NCBI RefSeq assembly: GCF_006228325.1
Contig: NZ_CP040231.1
Location: 1,251,001 to 1,315,000 of the forward strand
Source: Streptococcus sp. 1643
GTDB lineage: Bacteria; Bacillota; Bacilli; Lactobacillales; Streptococcaceae
DNA: 64,000 nt
Direction of reading: 5' to 3'
The stretch's first letter is position 1. Each line of letters opens with the position of its first letter. Of this stretch, positions 38,318-47,171 are shown one piece after another. The notes under the pieces were generated by a model. That model did no database searches, was not told the DNA's origin, and saw only the letters and a program-made list of their open reading frames with translations. Position numbers and translations under genes: made by a program.

Positions 38318-38401
38318 AGATACTCCTTTTCATATCGTTTTATTATACCATAATCTCTCATTTCTTTCCATATTTTGCTTTTCACCGCTTTTGATGGCAG
38401 A

Positions 38402-38427
38402 AGAAAAGAGGCTCTAAAGCCTCTTGT
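38402..38427 (-). terminator. Terminator after the CBS/ACT gene
   Basis: Minus-strand AAGAGGC-loop-GCCTCTT followed by TTCTTC; a short stem directly after the stop. Confidence 0.7.
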
Positions 38428-39084
38428 TTAAAGGACTTTGGCAGAGGTATGAGTGATCTCCTCCACTTGAATTCCTTCTTTTTCAAACTTATCCTTTAAT
38501 GCAGTCAAATCGATTTTTCCATCAATTTGAACTTCGATAACAACCTTGCCATCCTTACGTGGAATGTTAACAGTATGGGAAATATTTAAATCCTCTTCTA
38601 CAATTAGAGCTACAATCTTTCCCAGTACTCCTACTTCATTTTCTGTAATGAAACGAACACGAATCCCCTCTTCTCCGTATCCGGCGATTTCCAAGAAAGC
38701 CTGAAAAACATCGCGATCTGTAATGACACCGTAGACCTGATGATTGTCTACGACTGGTAATATCCCAATTTTATTTTTCAGCATCAGGTAGGTCGCATCT
38801 TCTAGACTAGCATAGCCAGAAACCGTCACGACATCTCGAATCATTACATCTTTTACTTTGGTTTTATTCAGAAGATAATTCATCTCATAGATAGAGAGAC
38901 TGGTTGCTTTAGATGGGCTGGCTTCCGCAATGGTTCCTTCTGTTACCAATCCGACTAATTGATCGTTTTCGATAACAGGTAAACGGTGCAAACCTTGCTC
39001 GCGCATCAAATCTGCTGCGTGTGCTACAGTCGTATCTGGACTGATATAAACTACCTTACGGGTCATGAAATCTTTAACTGCCAT
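38428..39084 (-). CDS. AcuB-like protein, two CBS domains plus ACT domain
   Basis: 218 residues. Two CBS domains (about 1-60 and 75-130; VKDFMTRKVVYI and VKDVMIRDVVTV mark their starts) and an ACT-like domain (about 138-210). CBS pairs bind adenine nucleotides and ACT domains small ligands, so this is a ligand-sensing regulatory protein; the target is unknown. AAGGAG before the ATG. It lies between the liv operon and prfB with terminators on both sides. Confidence 0.85.
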   Translation of the reverse strand: MAVKDFMTRKVVYISPDTTVAHAADLMREQGLHRLPVIENDQLVGLVTEGTIAEASPSKATSLSIYEMNYLLNKTKVKDVMIRDVVTVSGYASLEDATYLMLKNKIGILPVVDNHQVYGVITDRDVFQAFLEIAGYGEEGIRVRFITENEVGVLGKIVALIVEEDLNISHTVNIPRKDGKVVIEVQIDGKIDLTALKDKFEKEGIQVEEITHTSAKVL

Positions 39085-39189
39085 GAGACTTCTCCTTCTA
39101 TATTGCTACTTTTATTATACACTTTCTTAGAAAATCTATCAAACGCTTTCATCTCTTTTTCAAGATTTTGAATAATCTGAGTCTTTTAC

Positions 39190-39214
39190 AAAAAAGAGCT
39201 CTAATCTAGAGCTC
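39190..39214 (-). terminator. Isolated intrinsic terminator
   Basis: Minus-strand GAGCTCTA-GAT-TAGAGCTC followed by TTTTTT. It lies 280 bp after the liv operon terminator, with no gene between, so it may end a separate non-coding transcript. Confidence 0.75.
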
Positions 39215-39301
39215 TATATGTGCAAGTTAGCAAACATTATTTATATTTCTTTCAGTTGTTAAGGATACTAGCAACTAGTATTGAAAACCTATTATCATCT
39301 C

Positions 39302-39478
39302 CATCCACAACCTGAACTAGTCTACCAGACTAAAGGAGAATAGCTACACAATTCTTATCCTCCGACTAAAACAAGCCACTGGATTTGAGGATTACGTGCG
39401 CAATCTTCATCAACAACCTCAACTAGTCTCCCAAACCAGAGGAGAATTGCTTGCGCAATCCTTATCTGGCGACTAAAA
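39302..39478 (-). repeat. Imperfect ~70-bp direct repeat with hairpins
   Basis: Copy A 39302-39371 and copy B 39408-39478 are roughly three-quarters identical, sharing ACAACCT-AACTAGTCT, GGAGAAT, TTATC and GACTAAAA. On the minus strand copy B folds as CCAGATAAGGATTGC-GCAA-GCAATTCTCCTCTGG with mostly paired or G-U positions. No ORF. See findings. Confidence 0.6.
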
Positions 39479-39499
39479 AGGTCCTCCAGACCTTTTTAG
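39473..39499 (-). terminator. liv operon terminator
   Basis: AAAAAGGTC-5-base loop-GACCTTTTT overlapping the livF stop codon. Confidence 0.85.
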
Positions 39500-40206
39500 C
39501 CACCTAGATATGCTTTTCTGACTTCATCGGATGCTGCGAGTTCTTTTCCTGTTCCTGATAGGACAATCTTTCCTGTTTCAAGTACATAACCACGGTCAGA
39601 GATAGCAAGAGCCTTGTTAGCGTTCTGTTCAATTAGGAGAACCGTTGTTCCTTGCTTCTGAATATCTTGAATGATATCAAAAATTTCTTGGATAAAGATC
39701 GGGGCAAGTCCCATTGACGGCTCATCCAAGAGAAGAAGCTTAGGTGTAGACATGAGAGCGCGTCCCATAGCCAGCATCTGCTGTTCACCACCTGAAAGAG
39801 TTGCCGCATCTTGGTTTTTACGCTCTTCCAAACGAGGGAAGCGTGAGAAAACTTTTTTCAAGTTGGCTTGATTTTCTTCACGATTTTTCTTTAAAAAGGC
39901 TCCCATTTCTAAGTTTTCCATAACAGTCAAGCCTGGAAAAACATGGCGTCCCTCAGGAACTTGTGAAAGACCACCTGCCACGATTTTTTGTGCAGGCAAC
40001 TTTTGAATTTCTTTTCCTAAAAACTGAATTTTACCAGCACTTGGACGAACCAAACCTGAAAGGGTACGAAGAATGGTTGTTTTACCAGCACCATTGGCAC
40101 CAATCAAGGAAACAACTTCACCTTCATTAACCTCGAAACTTACATCACGAACTGCTTGGATCATACCGTAATGCACAGAGAGGTTTTCAACTTTTAACAT
40201 AGACAT
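39496..40206 (-). CDS. livF: Branched-chain amino-acid ABC transporter ATPase LivF
   Basis: 236 residues. Walker A GANGAGKTT, signature LSGGEQQMLAMGRALM, Walker B LLLLDEPSMGLAP, H-loop LIEQNANKA; the VPEGRHVFPGLTV stretch is typical of LivF. One of the two ATPases of the Leu/Ile/Val importer. It overlaps livG by one base. Confidence 0.93.
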   Translation of the reverse strand: MSMLKVENLSVHYGMIQAVRDVSFEVNEGEVVSLIGANGAGKTTILRTLSGLVRPSAGKIQFLGKEIQKLPAQKIVAGGLSQVPEGRHVFPGLTVMENLEMGAFLKKNREENQANLKKVFSRFPRLEERKNQDAATLSGGEQQMLAMGRALMSTPKLLLLDEPSMGLAPIFIQEIFDIIQDIQKQGTTVLLIEQNANKALAISDRGYVLETGKIVLSGTGKELAASDEVRKAYLGG

Positions 40207-40970
40207 TAGGCTTCACCTCCTAGATAAGCTTCGATAACGCGTTTGTCGTTCTTGATCTCATCCGGAGTCCCATGAGCGATTAACCGACCATATTCAAGAA
40301 CATAGATACGCTCAGTGACTTCCATAACCAAATTCATGTCGTGTTCGATGAGCATGATGGTAATTTTAAATTCATCTTTGATACGACGGATCAATTCTGT
40401 CAATTCAGCTGTTTCTTGTGGATTCATCCCAGCTGCAGGTTCATCCAGAAAGAGGATTTTAGGTTCAGTTGCCAGAGCACGAACGATTTCTAATCGACGT
40501 TGTTGGCCATAGGCCAGATTCTTCGCAAGAGTATCTGCGTCACCATCCAAATCAAAAATCTTCAGCAAGTCCAAAGCTTTGCTTTTTAATTCTTCCTCAT
40601 TCTTATAAAAAGCTGGTAGACGTAGAAAGCTCGCAAGGACATGTTGTTTATGATGATTGCTAAATGCAATCAAAACATTTTCCAAAACTGTTAAGTCCTT
40701 AAACAGACGAATATTTTGGAAAGTACGACTGAGTCCAAGTGAAGCAATCTTATAGGGAGTTTTCCCATTTAGGAGATGACCATCTAGTGTCACAGTACCT
40801 TCGCTTGGTTCATAAACACCAGTCAAGAGATTGAAAAGGGTTGTTTTACCAGCCCCGTTTGGTCCGATCAAACCAACCAATTCTCCCTCGTTCAATTCAA
40901 GAGTGACATCTCCAACAGCTGTTAGACCGCCAAAATGTTTGGTTAACTGTTTAACTTCAAGTAGTGCCAT
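40206..40970 (-). CDS. livG: Branched-chain amino-acid ABC transporter ATPase LivG
   Basis: 254 residues. Walker A GPNGAGKTTLFNLLTG, signature-like LAYGQQRRLEIVRALA, Walker B ILFLDEPAAGMNP, H-loop IEHDMNLVM. LivG-type ATPases have LSYGQQRR in place of LSGGQ, as here. It overlaps livM by one base. Confidence 0.93.
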   Translation of the reverse strand: MALLEVKQLTKHFGGLTAVGDVTLELNEGELVGLIGPNGAGKTTLFNLLTGVYEPSEGTVTLDGHLLNGKTPYKIASLGLSRTFQNIRLFKDLTVLENVLIAFSNHHKQHVLASFLRLPAFYKNEEELKSKALDLLKIFDLDGDADTLAKNLAYGQQRRLEIVRALATEPKILFLDEPAAGMNPQETAELTELIRRIKDEFKITIMLIEHDMNLVMEVTERIYVLEYGRLIAHGTPDEIKNDKRVIEAYLGGEA

Positions 40971-41926
40971 TAGTTTTGTCCCTCCTTCTTCGATTTTTTA
41001 AAGAAACGTGATAGACTCAATTCCCATGTCCCAAGAAGTCCACCTGGTCTGAAAATCATCACCAATACAAGAGCCAAGGCGTAGATGATCATACGTACGC
41101 TAGCTACATCTTGAAGGAGCATATTTAAAATTCCTAAAACAATCGCTGAAACGATGGTACCAGTAATAGATCCAAGTCCACCAAATACAACGATAATCAG
41201 CACGTTGATGGAATTAATAAAAGTGTAATCTTTTGGGACAACAGAACCGATAAAACCGGCCTGAAGTGAACCAGCAATACTTGCTGTAATGGCACCAAAG
41301 ACAAAAGCGATAATCTTGATCTTTGTAGTGTTTACCCCAACGGATTCAGCAGCAATCTCATCCTCACGAACAGATAGAGTAGAGCGTCCAATTGGACTAC
41401 GTAAGAAGTTTAGAGTTGCAATAGTTGTGATCACTACAAAAAGATAAACCATTTGCCAGTTGGTAAAGTTTGGTATACCCAAGATACCAGCAGCACCGTT
41501 GGTCAAACTACCACCATTAATGATAAAGATACGAATGATTTCTGAAACACCTAGTGTCGCAACAGCCAGGTAGTCACCCTTCAAACGAAGTGTCGGAATC
41601 CCAACGAGCAAAGCAACTGCACCAGAAATCAAAGCGCCCAAGACCATTGCTCCAAAGAAGGCACCATAGGTTGGTGATTTTGAACCAATAATCGCTGCTG
41701 CATAAGCCCCAATTGCCATAAAACCTGCATGACCAAGTGAGAATTGTCCTGAAAAACCAACGATTAAGTTCAAACCTACTGCAAGGATGATATTAATCCC
41801 AATTTGTTCTAAAATTTGGACATGGAATAGATTGAGAACACCAGCAGAAACCAGTACGCTAATCAATCCATAACCCGCTAACAGAAGGAATAACCAGAGA
41901 ATATTTACTTTAAGATTTGTCTTCAT
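40970..41926 (-). CDS. livM: Branched-chain amino-acid ABC transporter permease LivM
   Basis: 318 residues, about nine membrane segments; GFSGQFSLGHAGFMAIGAY and RLKGDYLAVATLG are LivM signatures. Pairs with LivH to form the channel. Starts 3 bp after livH. Confidence 0.93.
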   Translation of the reverse strand: MKTNLKVNILWLFLLLAGYGLISVLVSAGVLNLFHVQILEQIGINIILAVGLNLIVGFSGQFSLGHAGFMAIGAYAAAIIGSKSPTYGAFFGAMVLGALISGAVALLVGIPTLRLKGDYLAVATLGVSEIIRIFIINGGSLTNGAAGILGIPNFTNWQMVYLFVVITTIATLNFLRSPIGRSTLSVREDEIAAESVGVNTTKIKIIAFVFGAITASIAGSLQAGFIGSVVPKDYTFINSINVLIIVVFGGLGSITGTIVSAIVLGILNMLLQDVASVRMIIYALALVLVMIFRPGGLLGTWELSLSRFFKKSKKEGQN

Positions 41927-41929
41927 TGT

Positions 41930-42808
41930 TTACACCTTCTCTTTCACATTCTTACCAAGGATACCCGCAGGTCGAACAATCAGAATCAAAAGCAAGATTC
42001 CATACACGATAGCATCACGGAAATCAGACATACCGAAGGCAGTAGCAAATGTTTCCAACAAGCCAATCACAAATCCCCCTAGAGCTGCACCAGGAATAAT
42101 CCCGATACCACCCAGTACGGCCGCAACGAATGATTTCAAACCCGGAGTCACACCCATCAAAGGTTCAAGAGAGTTGTAGTAAAGGGCAATGAGGACACCT
42201 GCTGCACCAGCAAGGGCTGAACCCAAAGCAAAGGTAAAGCTGATTGTACGATTTACATTAATTCCCATCAATTGAGCTGCGTCACTATCAACTGATACCG
42301 CACGCATGGCTTTCCCCATTTTTGTTTTTTGGACGATCAATTGCAATAAAACCATCAAGAATATAGAAACTGCTAAAATCATCAATTGAACATTAGTCAA
42401 ACTAATTGGTCCCAAGTCAAAGCGGACTGTTTCAATTGCTTGAGGGAAGGCACGAGTATTGGCACCTACTAGATAAACCATTCCGTATTCCAGTAGGAAA
42501 GAGACTCCGATGGCAGTAATTAATACAGCAATACGTGTAGAGTGTCGCAAAGGACGGTAAGCAAGAAATTCAATCACAACACCAAGTAGTGCAGTTCCAG
42601 CCATTGAAATAATTAAAGCTAAAAAGAAATCCATTTGGAAAGAATTAATCAAAAAGTAACCAATAAAGGCACCCATCATGTAAATATCGCCATGGGCGAA
42701 GTTGATGAGTTTGATAATTCCATAAACCATGGTATAACCCAGAGCTAAAAGTGCATAAACACTACCCAGAATTAGACCATTCACAAGTTGTTGGAGCATA
42801 GCATTCAC
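41930..42808 (-). CDS. livH: Branched-chain amino-acid ABC transporter permease LivH
   Basis: 292 residues, about eight membrane segments; LGSVYALLALGYTMVYGIIKLINFAHGD is the LivH signature. It is 110 bp downstream of livJ. Confidence 0.93.
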   Translation of the reverse strand: MNAMLQQLVNGLILGSVYALLALGYTMVYGIIKLINFAHGDIYMMGAFIGYFLINSFQMDFFLALIISMAGTALLGVVIEFLAYRPLRHSTRIAVLITAIGVSFLLEYGMVYLVGANTRAFPQAIETVRFDLGPISLTNVQLMILAVSIFLMVLLQLIVQKTKMGKAMRAVSVDSDAAQLMGINVNRTISFTFALGSALAGAAGVLIALYYNSLEPLMGVTPGLKSFVAAVLGGIGIIPGAALGGFVIGLLETFATAFGMSDFRDAIVYGILLLILIVRPAGILGKNVKEKV

Positions 42809-42854
42809 TCTTTTCTATCGTTATTTTTTAGAAAATTTCATTATTTTCACAAGT

Positions 42855-42900
42855 TCATAAACACCGAAACAGGGAGTGAGTCAAAGGCTCATTCCCCATT
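42855..42900 (-). promoter_or_regulatory. Hairpin between livJ and livH
   Basis: Minus-strand GGGGAATGAGCC-TTTG-ACTCACTCCC type hairpin without a clean T run. It may partly end transcription or protect the livJ mRNA, giving more binding protein than channel. Confidence 0.5.
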
Positions 42901-42918
42901 TCAATTACTATTCTAATG

Positions 42919-44079
42919 TTATGGTTTTACAACTTCTGCTTCTTCAACTTTACCATTGTTCATGGTCATCATGTAAGCAGTTTTCACTGTATTGTGGTCA
43001 GCATCAAAGCTTGTTTGACCAGTTACACCTTCAAAATCTTTGGTTTTAGCAAGGTTGTCCTTGATTTCACCTGAGTTTTTAGCACCTTTTGCAGCATTTG
43101 CTACTAGGTAAACTGAGTCATAGGCTAAAGCTGAGAATGTTGAAGGCTCTTCATTGTATTTAGCACGGTATGCTTCAAGGAAAGTTTTAGCTTTTGCAGA
43201 AACATCAACAGTAGTTGAGAATCCTGAGATGAAGTAAATGTTTGATGCTCTTTCAGCAGTTGCTTGTTGAACAAATTCTTCACCGTTAAATCCATCACCA
43301 CCAATGATTGGTTTATCAATTCCCATACCACGAGCTTGGTTTACAATTTTACCTGCTTCTGTGTAGTAACCTGGAACAACGATAGCGTCAAACTCTTTGT
43401 CTTTCATTTTAGTAAGGGCTGCTTGGAAGTCAGTATCGCCTGCTACAAACGTTTCATCTGCTACAATCTCACCCTTGTAAGCTTCGCGGAAAGATTTAGC
43501 AATACCTTTTGCATAGTCACTAGCGTTGTCAGTATAAAGAACAACCTTCTTAGCATTCAATTTGTTTGTTACATAATTAGAAATAATCTTCCCTTGGAAG
43601 CTATCTTGGAATGTTCCGATAAATAGGTAATCTTGACCTTTAGTCAAACCGTCTTGAGTAGCACTTGGTGAAATCAATGGCACTCCAGCTTTAGTAGCGT
43701 TAGCTACAGCTGCAGCAGTTGCACCAGATGTCGCAGGTCCTACAATAGCTGCTACTTTTGATTGGGTAACAAGGTTTGTTGTAACAGAAGCTGCTTCAGC
43801 AGTTTCTGACTTGTTGTCTTTGTCTACAACTTCGATTTGTTTTCCATCAATTCCACCTGCAGCGTTGATTTCGTCTACAGCAAGTTGGGCACCTTTTTGT
43901 TCAGCTGTACCATAAGCTGCCACAGCACCTGTCTCTTCAAAGTTAAAACCGATTTTAATTGTTTTTTCGTCTACTGGATTTCCAGTTGTGTTTGACGCTC
44001 CTGACTTGACCTCTCCACAGGCAGCAAGAAGAGCCACACTAGCAAGAGCCACAAAAGATAGGGCAAATTTTTTCTTCAT
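42919..44079 (-). CDS. livJ: Branched-chain amino-acid binding lipoprotein LivJ
   Basis: 386 residues from ATG 44079 (MKKKFALSFVALASVALLAAC), chosen for GGAG upstream and because it gives a clean lipoprotein signal with lipobox LAAC; an upstream 43-codon extension is spurious. The rest is a type I periplasmic-binding fold (KIGFNFEETGAVAAYG, PATSGATAAAVANA). It captures Leu/Ile/Val at the cell surface for LivHMGF. Confidence 0.93.
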   Translation of the reverse strand: MKKKFALSFVALASVALLAACGEVKSGASNTTGNPVDEKTIKIGFNFEETGAVAAYGTAEQKGAQLAVDEINAAGGIDGKQIEVVDKDNKSETAEAASVTTNLVTQSKVAAIVGPATSGATAAAVANATKAGVPLISPSATQDGLTKGQDYLFIGTFQDSFQGKIISNYVTNKLNAKKVVLYTDNASDYAKGIAKSFREAYKGEIVADETFVAGDTDFQAALTKMKDKEFDAIVVPGYYTEAGKIVNQARGMGIDKPIIGGDGFNGEEFVQQATAERASNIYFISGFSTTVDVSAKAKTFLEAYRAKYNEEPSTFSALAYDSVYLVANAAKGAKNSGEIKDNLAKTKDFEGVTGQTSFDADHNTVKTAYMMTMNNGKVEEAEVVKP

Positions 44080-44167
44080 TTTTAATCTCCTTATAGTTGT
44101 TCCAAAAAATAGTATGTTAAGAATATACCGAATTATCAGAAAATTGTCAATACATTTATTTAATTTT

Positions 44168-44437
44168 TTAAATGATAACGTTTTCTTCGTTACGATAGAG
44201 ATTGCCAACGAAAGGAGTTTCTAGCTCTTGAATATGGCAACGTCTAATTTTCTTGATATATCTTTCCTTACCTAATCTCTCAACTAAGTCATCTAGCTCC
44301 TCAGTTGGAACATAGAGCTGTAAGTAACGATGTTTTTTGGAATGGTAACAGATATCACCGTATTCCTGAAGTTTTTTTGCGTCTCGATTATAGTAGAGAT
44401 AGATGATTAATCCTGATCGATTTGTTTTTTCAAACAT
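44168..44437 (-). CDS. YlbG family protein (UPF0298)
   Basis: 89 residues, matching the small YlbG/DUF2129 family found beside other housekeeping genes in Bacilli; function unknown. GAGG precedes the ATG, and an extended -10 (TGGTATAAT) lies about 35 bases upstream. Confidence 0.85.
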   Translation of the reverse strand: MFEKTNRSGLIIYLYYNRDAKKLQEYGDICYHSKKHRYLQLYVPTEELDDLVERLGKERYIKKIRRCHIQELETPFVGNLYRNEENVII

Positions 44438-44475
44438 GAGGGATCCTCTTTCTAAGAAATCTTCCCCTATTATAC

Positions 44476-44508
44476 CAAAAAAAGCAAACTCCGTCGAGTT
44501 TGCTTTCT
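44476..44508 (-). terminator. clpP terminator
   Basis: Arms AAAGCAAACTC / GAGTTTGCTTT with 4-base loop and T run on the minus strand. Confidence 0.9.
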
Positions 44509-44515
44509 AGGTTGC

Positions 44516-45106
44516 TTAGCTTAAAGAATTGTTGGCCATGATTTCATCGATAAAGCCATATTCAAGTGTTTCTTGGGCACTCATCCAGTAATCACGTTCC
44601 GCATCTGCATGAATTTGCTCGACTGATTTACCAGAGTTATCTGCAAGGATTTGCTCCAAAGTCTTACGAGTTTTAAGCAAGTGCTCTGCAGCGATTGCCA
44701 TATCGGTTTGTTGGGTACCGCCACCTGTACCACCCATTGGTTGGTGAATCATGTACTCTGCATTTGGAAGCATGAAACGTTTGCCTTTTGCGCCACTTGA
44801 TGCAATGACAGTCCCCATGGATGCAGCCATCCCCATAACGATAGTTTGGACATCCGCTTTGATAAAGTTCATGGTATCAACGATTGCCAAACCAGCTGAA
44901 ACAGAGCCCCCAGGTGTATTGACATAAAGGTAAATATCTTTTGTGCTGTCTTGGGCATCCAAGAAAAGTAATTGGGCGATAACAGAGTTGGCCATGTTGT
45001 CTTCAACTGGACCTGTTAGCATGATGATGCGGTCTTTCAGAAGACGAGAGTAAATATCATAGGAACGTTCTCCACGGCTTGTTTGTTCAATAACTACAGG
45101 AATCAT
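44516..45106 (-). CDS. clpP: ATP-dependent Clp protease proteolytic subunit
   Basis: 196 residues. Catalytic triad Ser96 (GMAASMGTV), His121 ([10 protein letters not shown]) and Asp172 (AERDYWMS). It forms the tetradecameric chamber used by ClpC, ClpE, ClpX and ClpL. A CtsR box covers its -35. Confidence 0.97.
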   Translation of the reverse strand: MIPVVIEQTSRGERSYDIYSRLLKDRIIMLTGPVEDNMANSVIAQLLFLDAQDSTKDIYLYVNTPGGSVSAGLAIVDTMNFIKADVQTIVMGMAASMGTVIASSGAKGKRFMLPNAEYMIHQPMGGTGGGTQQTDMAIAAEHLLKTRKTLEQILADNSGKSVEQIHADAERDYWMSAQETLEYGFIDEIMANNSLS

Positions 45107-45166
45107 TCATTTCTCCTTTTATGTTTTATGTTGAATTTTCTTAGTCTTACGACTCAATACAGAACT

Positions 45167-45196
45167 ATTATATCTTTTTGGTCAAAAAAGGTCAAA
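45167..45196 (-). promoter_or_regulatory. clpP promoter with CtsR operator
   Basis: A perfect CtsR heptad repeat GGTCAAAAAAGGTCAAA (45180-45196, + strand) overlaps the -35 TTGACC (45195-45190); 17 bp further is TATAAT (45172-45167). Confidence 0.9.
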
Positions 45197-45285
45197 TTTT
45201 TGCTCTATTCTCTAAACAGAAACAAAAACTCAACCTCCTTTCAAGTCAAAAACGAACTTCTAGTTTCACTATTTACTTTGGGATT

Positions 45286-45915
45286 TTATTTAGTACCGAA
45301 CAAGCGGTCTCCAGCATCTCCAAGACCTGGAACGATATAACCGTGTTCGTTCAAGTGTTCATCTAAGGCTGCTGTAAAGATTTCTACATCTGGGTGTGCT
45401 TCTTGAAGAGCTTTCACTCCTTCTGGAGCAGATACTAGGCAGACAAACTTGATATTTGAAGCGCCACGTTTTTTAAGGGAATCTACTGCCAAGATTGCTG
45501 AGCCACCTGTTGCCAACATTGGGTCCACTACAAAGATTTGACGTCGGTCAATGTCCTCAGGCAATTTCACCAAGTATTCAACTGGTTGAAGGGTTTCTTC
45601 ATCACGGTACATACCGATATGACCAACTTTGGCTGCTGGAACCAAGCTCAAGAGGCCATCTACCATCCCGATACCTGCGCGCAAGATTGGGACAATCGCC
45701 AATTTTTTCCCAGCCAATTGTTTTTGAACGGTCTTTGTGATAGGTGTTTCGATTTCCACGTCTTCAAGTGGAAGATCACGAAGTACTTCATATCCCATCA
45801 ACATTGCAATCTCGTCTACTAGTTCACGAAAAGCTTTTGTAGAAGTGTCTGTACGACGCAAGATTGACAATTTGTGTTGAATGAGTGGATGATTAATGAC
45901 TTCAATTTTTCCCAT
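45286..45915 (-). CDS. upp: Uracil phosphoribosyltransferase
   Basis: 209 residues from ATG 45915 ([16 protein letters not shown]), the usual length; the frame opens 7 codons earlier. The PRPP-binding loop is [13 protein letters not shown], and [10 protein letters not shown] is a further family block. It salvages uracil to UMP. A TATAAT and AAGGA are upstream. Confidence 0.95.
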   Translation of the reverse strand: MGKIEVINHPLIQHKLSILRRTDTSTKAFRELVDEIAMLMGYEVLRDLPLEDVEIETPITKTVQKQLAGKKLAIVPILRAGIGMVDGLLSLVPAAKVGHIGMYRDEETLQPVEYLVKLPEDIDRRQIFVVDPMLATGGSAILAVDSLKKRGASNIKFVCLVSAPEGVKALQEAHPDVEIFTAALDEHLNEHGYIVPGLGDAGDRLFGTK

Positions 45916-45954
45916 TTTCTGAGTTCCTTCTTTCAATTTATTCTTCTTATTATA

Positions 45955-45990
45955 TCAAAAAACGGTTTAAAAAGCTGTCTAAACCATTTA
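45955..45990 (-). terminator. Terminator after the dCMP deaminase gene
   Basis: GGTTTA/TAAACC hairpin with a 10-base loop followed on the minus strand by GTTTTTTG; modest stem. Confidence 0.6.
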
Positions 45991-46003
45991 TTTTAATTAA
46001 TTT

Positions 46004-46471
46004 TTAAATCAAATCTGCCTCTTGAAGAGCTGTCTGAACAGTCTCTAATGGTAAATGGGTCAACTCGGTGCCTTTTTCTTGATAAAGGTACTGGGCATAG
46101 TCATCCATTCGGTACTGGTTGATATAAACCACGCGCTTACAACCAACTTGTAGCAGTTGTTTGGTGCAGTTCAGACAAGGGAAATGGGTCACATAGGCTG
46201 TAAATCCTCTTGGAACCCCTCGTTCAGCTCCTTGCAAGATGGCATTAACCTCGGCGTGAAGGGTTCGGACACAGTGTCCTTCAATGACTAGACATTCGTG
46301 GTCGATACAGTGCTCCGTTCCCGATACAGAACCATTGTAGCCTGTTGAAATGACTTTATTGTCCTTAACGAGGATAGCTCCCACCTTGGCACGTTTGCAG
46401 GTCGAACGATTGGCAATCAGTAAAGCCTGGGCTGCAAAGTACTCATCCCAAGCCAGTCTTTTTTCTGTCAT
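46004..46471 (-). CDS. dCMP deaminase (ComEB family)
   Basis: 155 residues. Zinc-deaminase motifs TLHAEVNAI (His and Glu) and PCLNCTKQL (two Cys), with the extra N-terminal Zn-type residues of dCMP deaminases (CKRAKVGAI, CIDHECLV). It turns dCMP into dUMP for dTMP synthesis. Gene symbols comEB or dcd are used for relatives; the protein has no proven role in competence. Strong ribosome-binding site AAAGGAG. Confidence 0.9.
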   Translation of the reverse strand: MTEKRLAWDEYFAAQALLIANRSTCKRAKVGAILVKDNKVISTGYNGSVSGTEHCIDHECLVIEGHCVRTLHAEVNAILQGAERGVPRGFTAYVTHFPCLNCTKQLLQVGCKRVVYINQYRMDDYAQYLYQEKGTELTHLPLETVQTALQEADLI

Positions 46472-46489
46472 AAGTCTTCTCCTTTTCCT

Positions 46490-47047
46490 CTATTTTTTGA
46501 AAAATGGCAAGCGTAAATCGGCAATCTTTTCAGCTGGAACCTTCATGCCATCCTTGATCCATTTGAGCAGAACCGATACGATGGCAGAACTCCAAAAGGA
46601 ATGAAGGTAGCTACTGACCCCTTTTGATTTTCCGTGGTATTTTTCCAAAAATTCCTGCATGGCTTGGACGAAAATCTTTTCCAAGTGGTAGTCCAGAGCA
46701 AGTTGAATAACCTTGGCTTCTTTCTTGGCTGCGCGGAAAAGGTGAACCCAGACTAGATAAAGGTCGGTTTTGACATCGTAATGACTGAGCTGTTCCATAA
46801 TGTTATGGACACTGCGTTTAAAAACACTTTCCAAAATCTCTTCTTTGGAATCATAGTTACGATAGAAGGCAGCACGAGAGACGCCCGCCCGTTTGACCAG
46901 CTCCGAAATGCTGATCTTGGTCAAGTCTTTTTTCTCTAGAAGTTGCAAAAGAGCCGTCTCGATTGCTTCTCTGGTTAAAAAATTGGATTCTTGATTTGAT
47001 TTTCTGAGATTTTCAAGAGATTTTTCAGATATTTTACGTTCAGACAT
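46490..47047 (-). CDS. TetR/AcrR family regulator
   Basis: 185 residues. N-terminal helix-turn-helix ISISELVKRAGVSRAAFYRNYDSKEEIL (about residues 42-70); the rest is the helical ligand/dimer domain of the type seen in DhaS-like regulators. Divergent from the DegV gene, with inverted repeats in the shared 124-bp region, so it probably controls DegV and itself. An effector related to fatty acids is a reasonable guess from context. Confidence 0.85.
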   Translation of the reverse strand: MSERKISEKSLENLRKSNQESNFLTREAIETALLQLLEKKDLTKISISELVKRAGVSRAAFYRNYDSKEEILESVFKRSVHNIMEQLSHYDVKTDLYLVWVHLFRAAKKEAKVIQLALDYHLEKIFVQAMQEFLEKYHGKSKGVSSYLHSFWSSAIVSVLLKWIKDGMKVPAEKIADLRLPFFKK

Positions 47048-47061
47048 AACAATTTCTTTCT

Positions 47062-47158
47062 ACTTGTGACAACAGAGAGGTGGTACTTTTGTTTCAAGGG
47101 CTTTCATGATATAATTGTAAAAAAAGACAGAACCTTTGTCAATGTATAAGTGACAAAG
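47062..47158 (+). promoter_or_regulatory. DegV promoter and TetR-type operators
   Basis: Extended -10 TGATATAAT (47107-47115) for the DegV gene. Downstream of the start is CTTTGTCA-9 bp-TGACAAAG (47134-47158), a perfect 8-bp inverted repeat. A second half-palindrome TTGTGACAA lies at 47064-47072, close to the TetR gene start. Confidence 0.65.
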
Positions 47159-47171
47159 ATGGAGAATTTCT

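Noticed and set aside
44080..44208. 43-codon N-terminal extension of LivJ
   Set aside because: It would bury the lipoprotein signal peptide; ATG 44079 has an SD and yields a proper lipobox.
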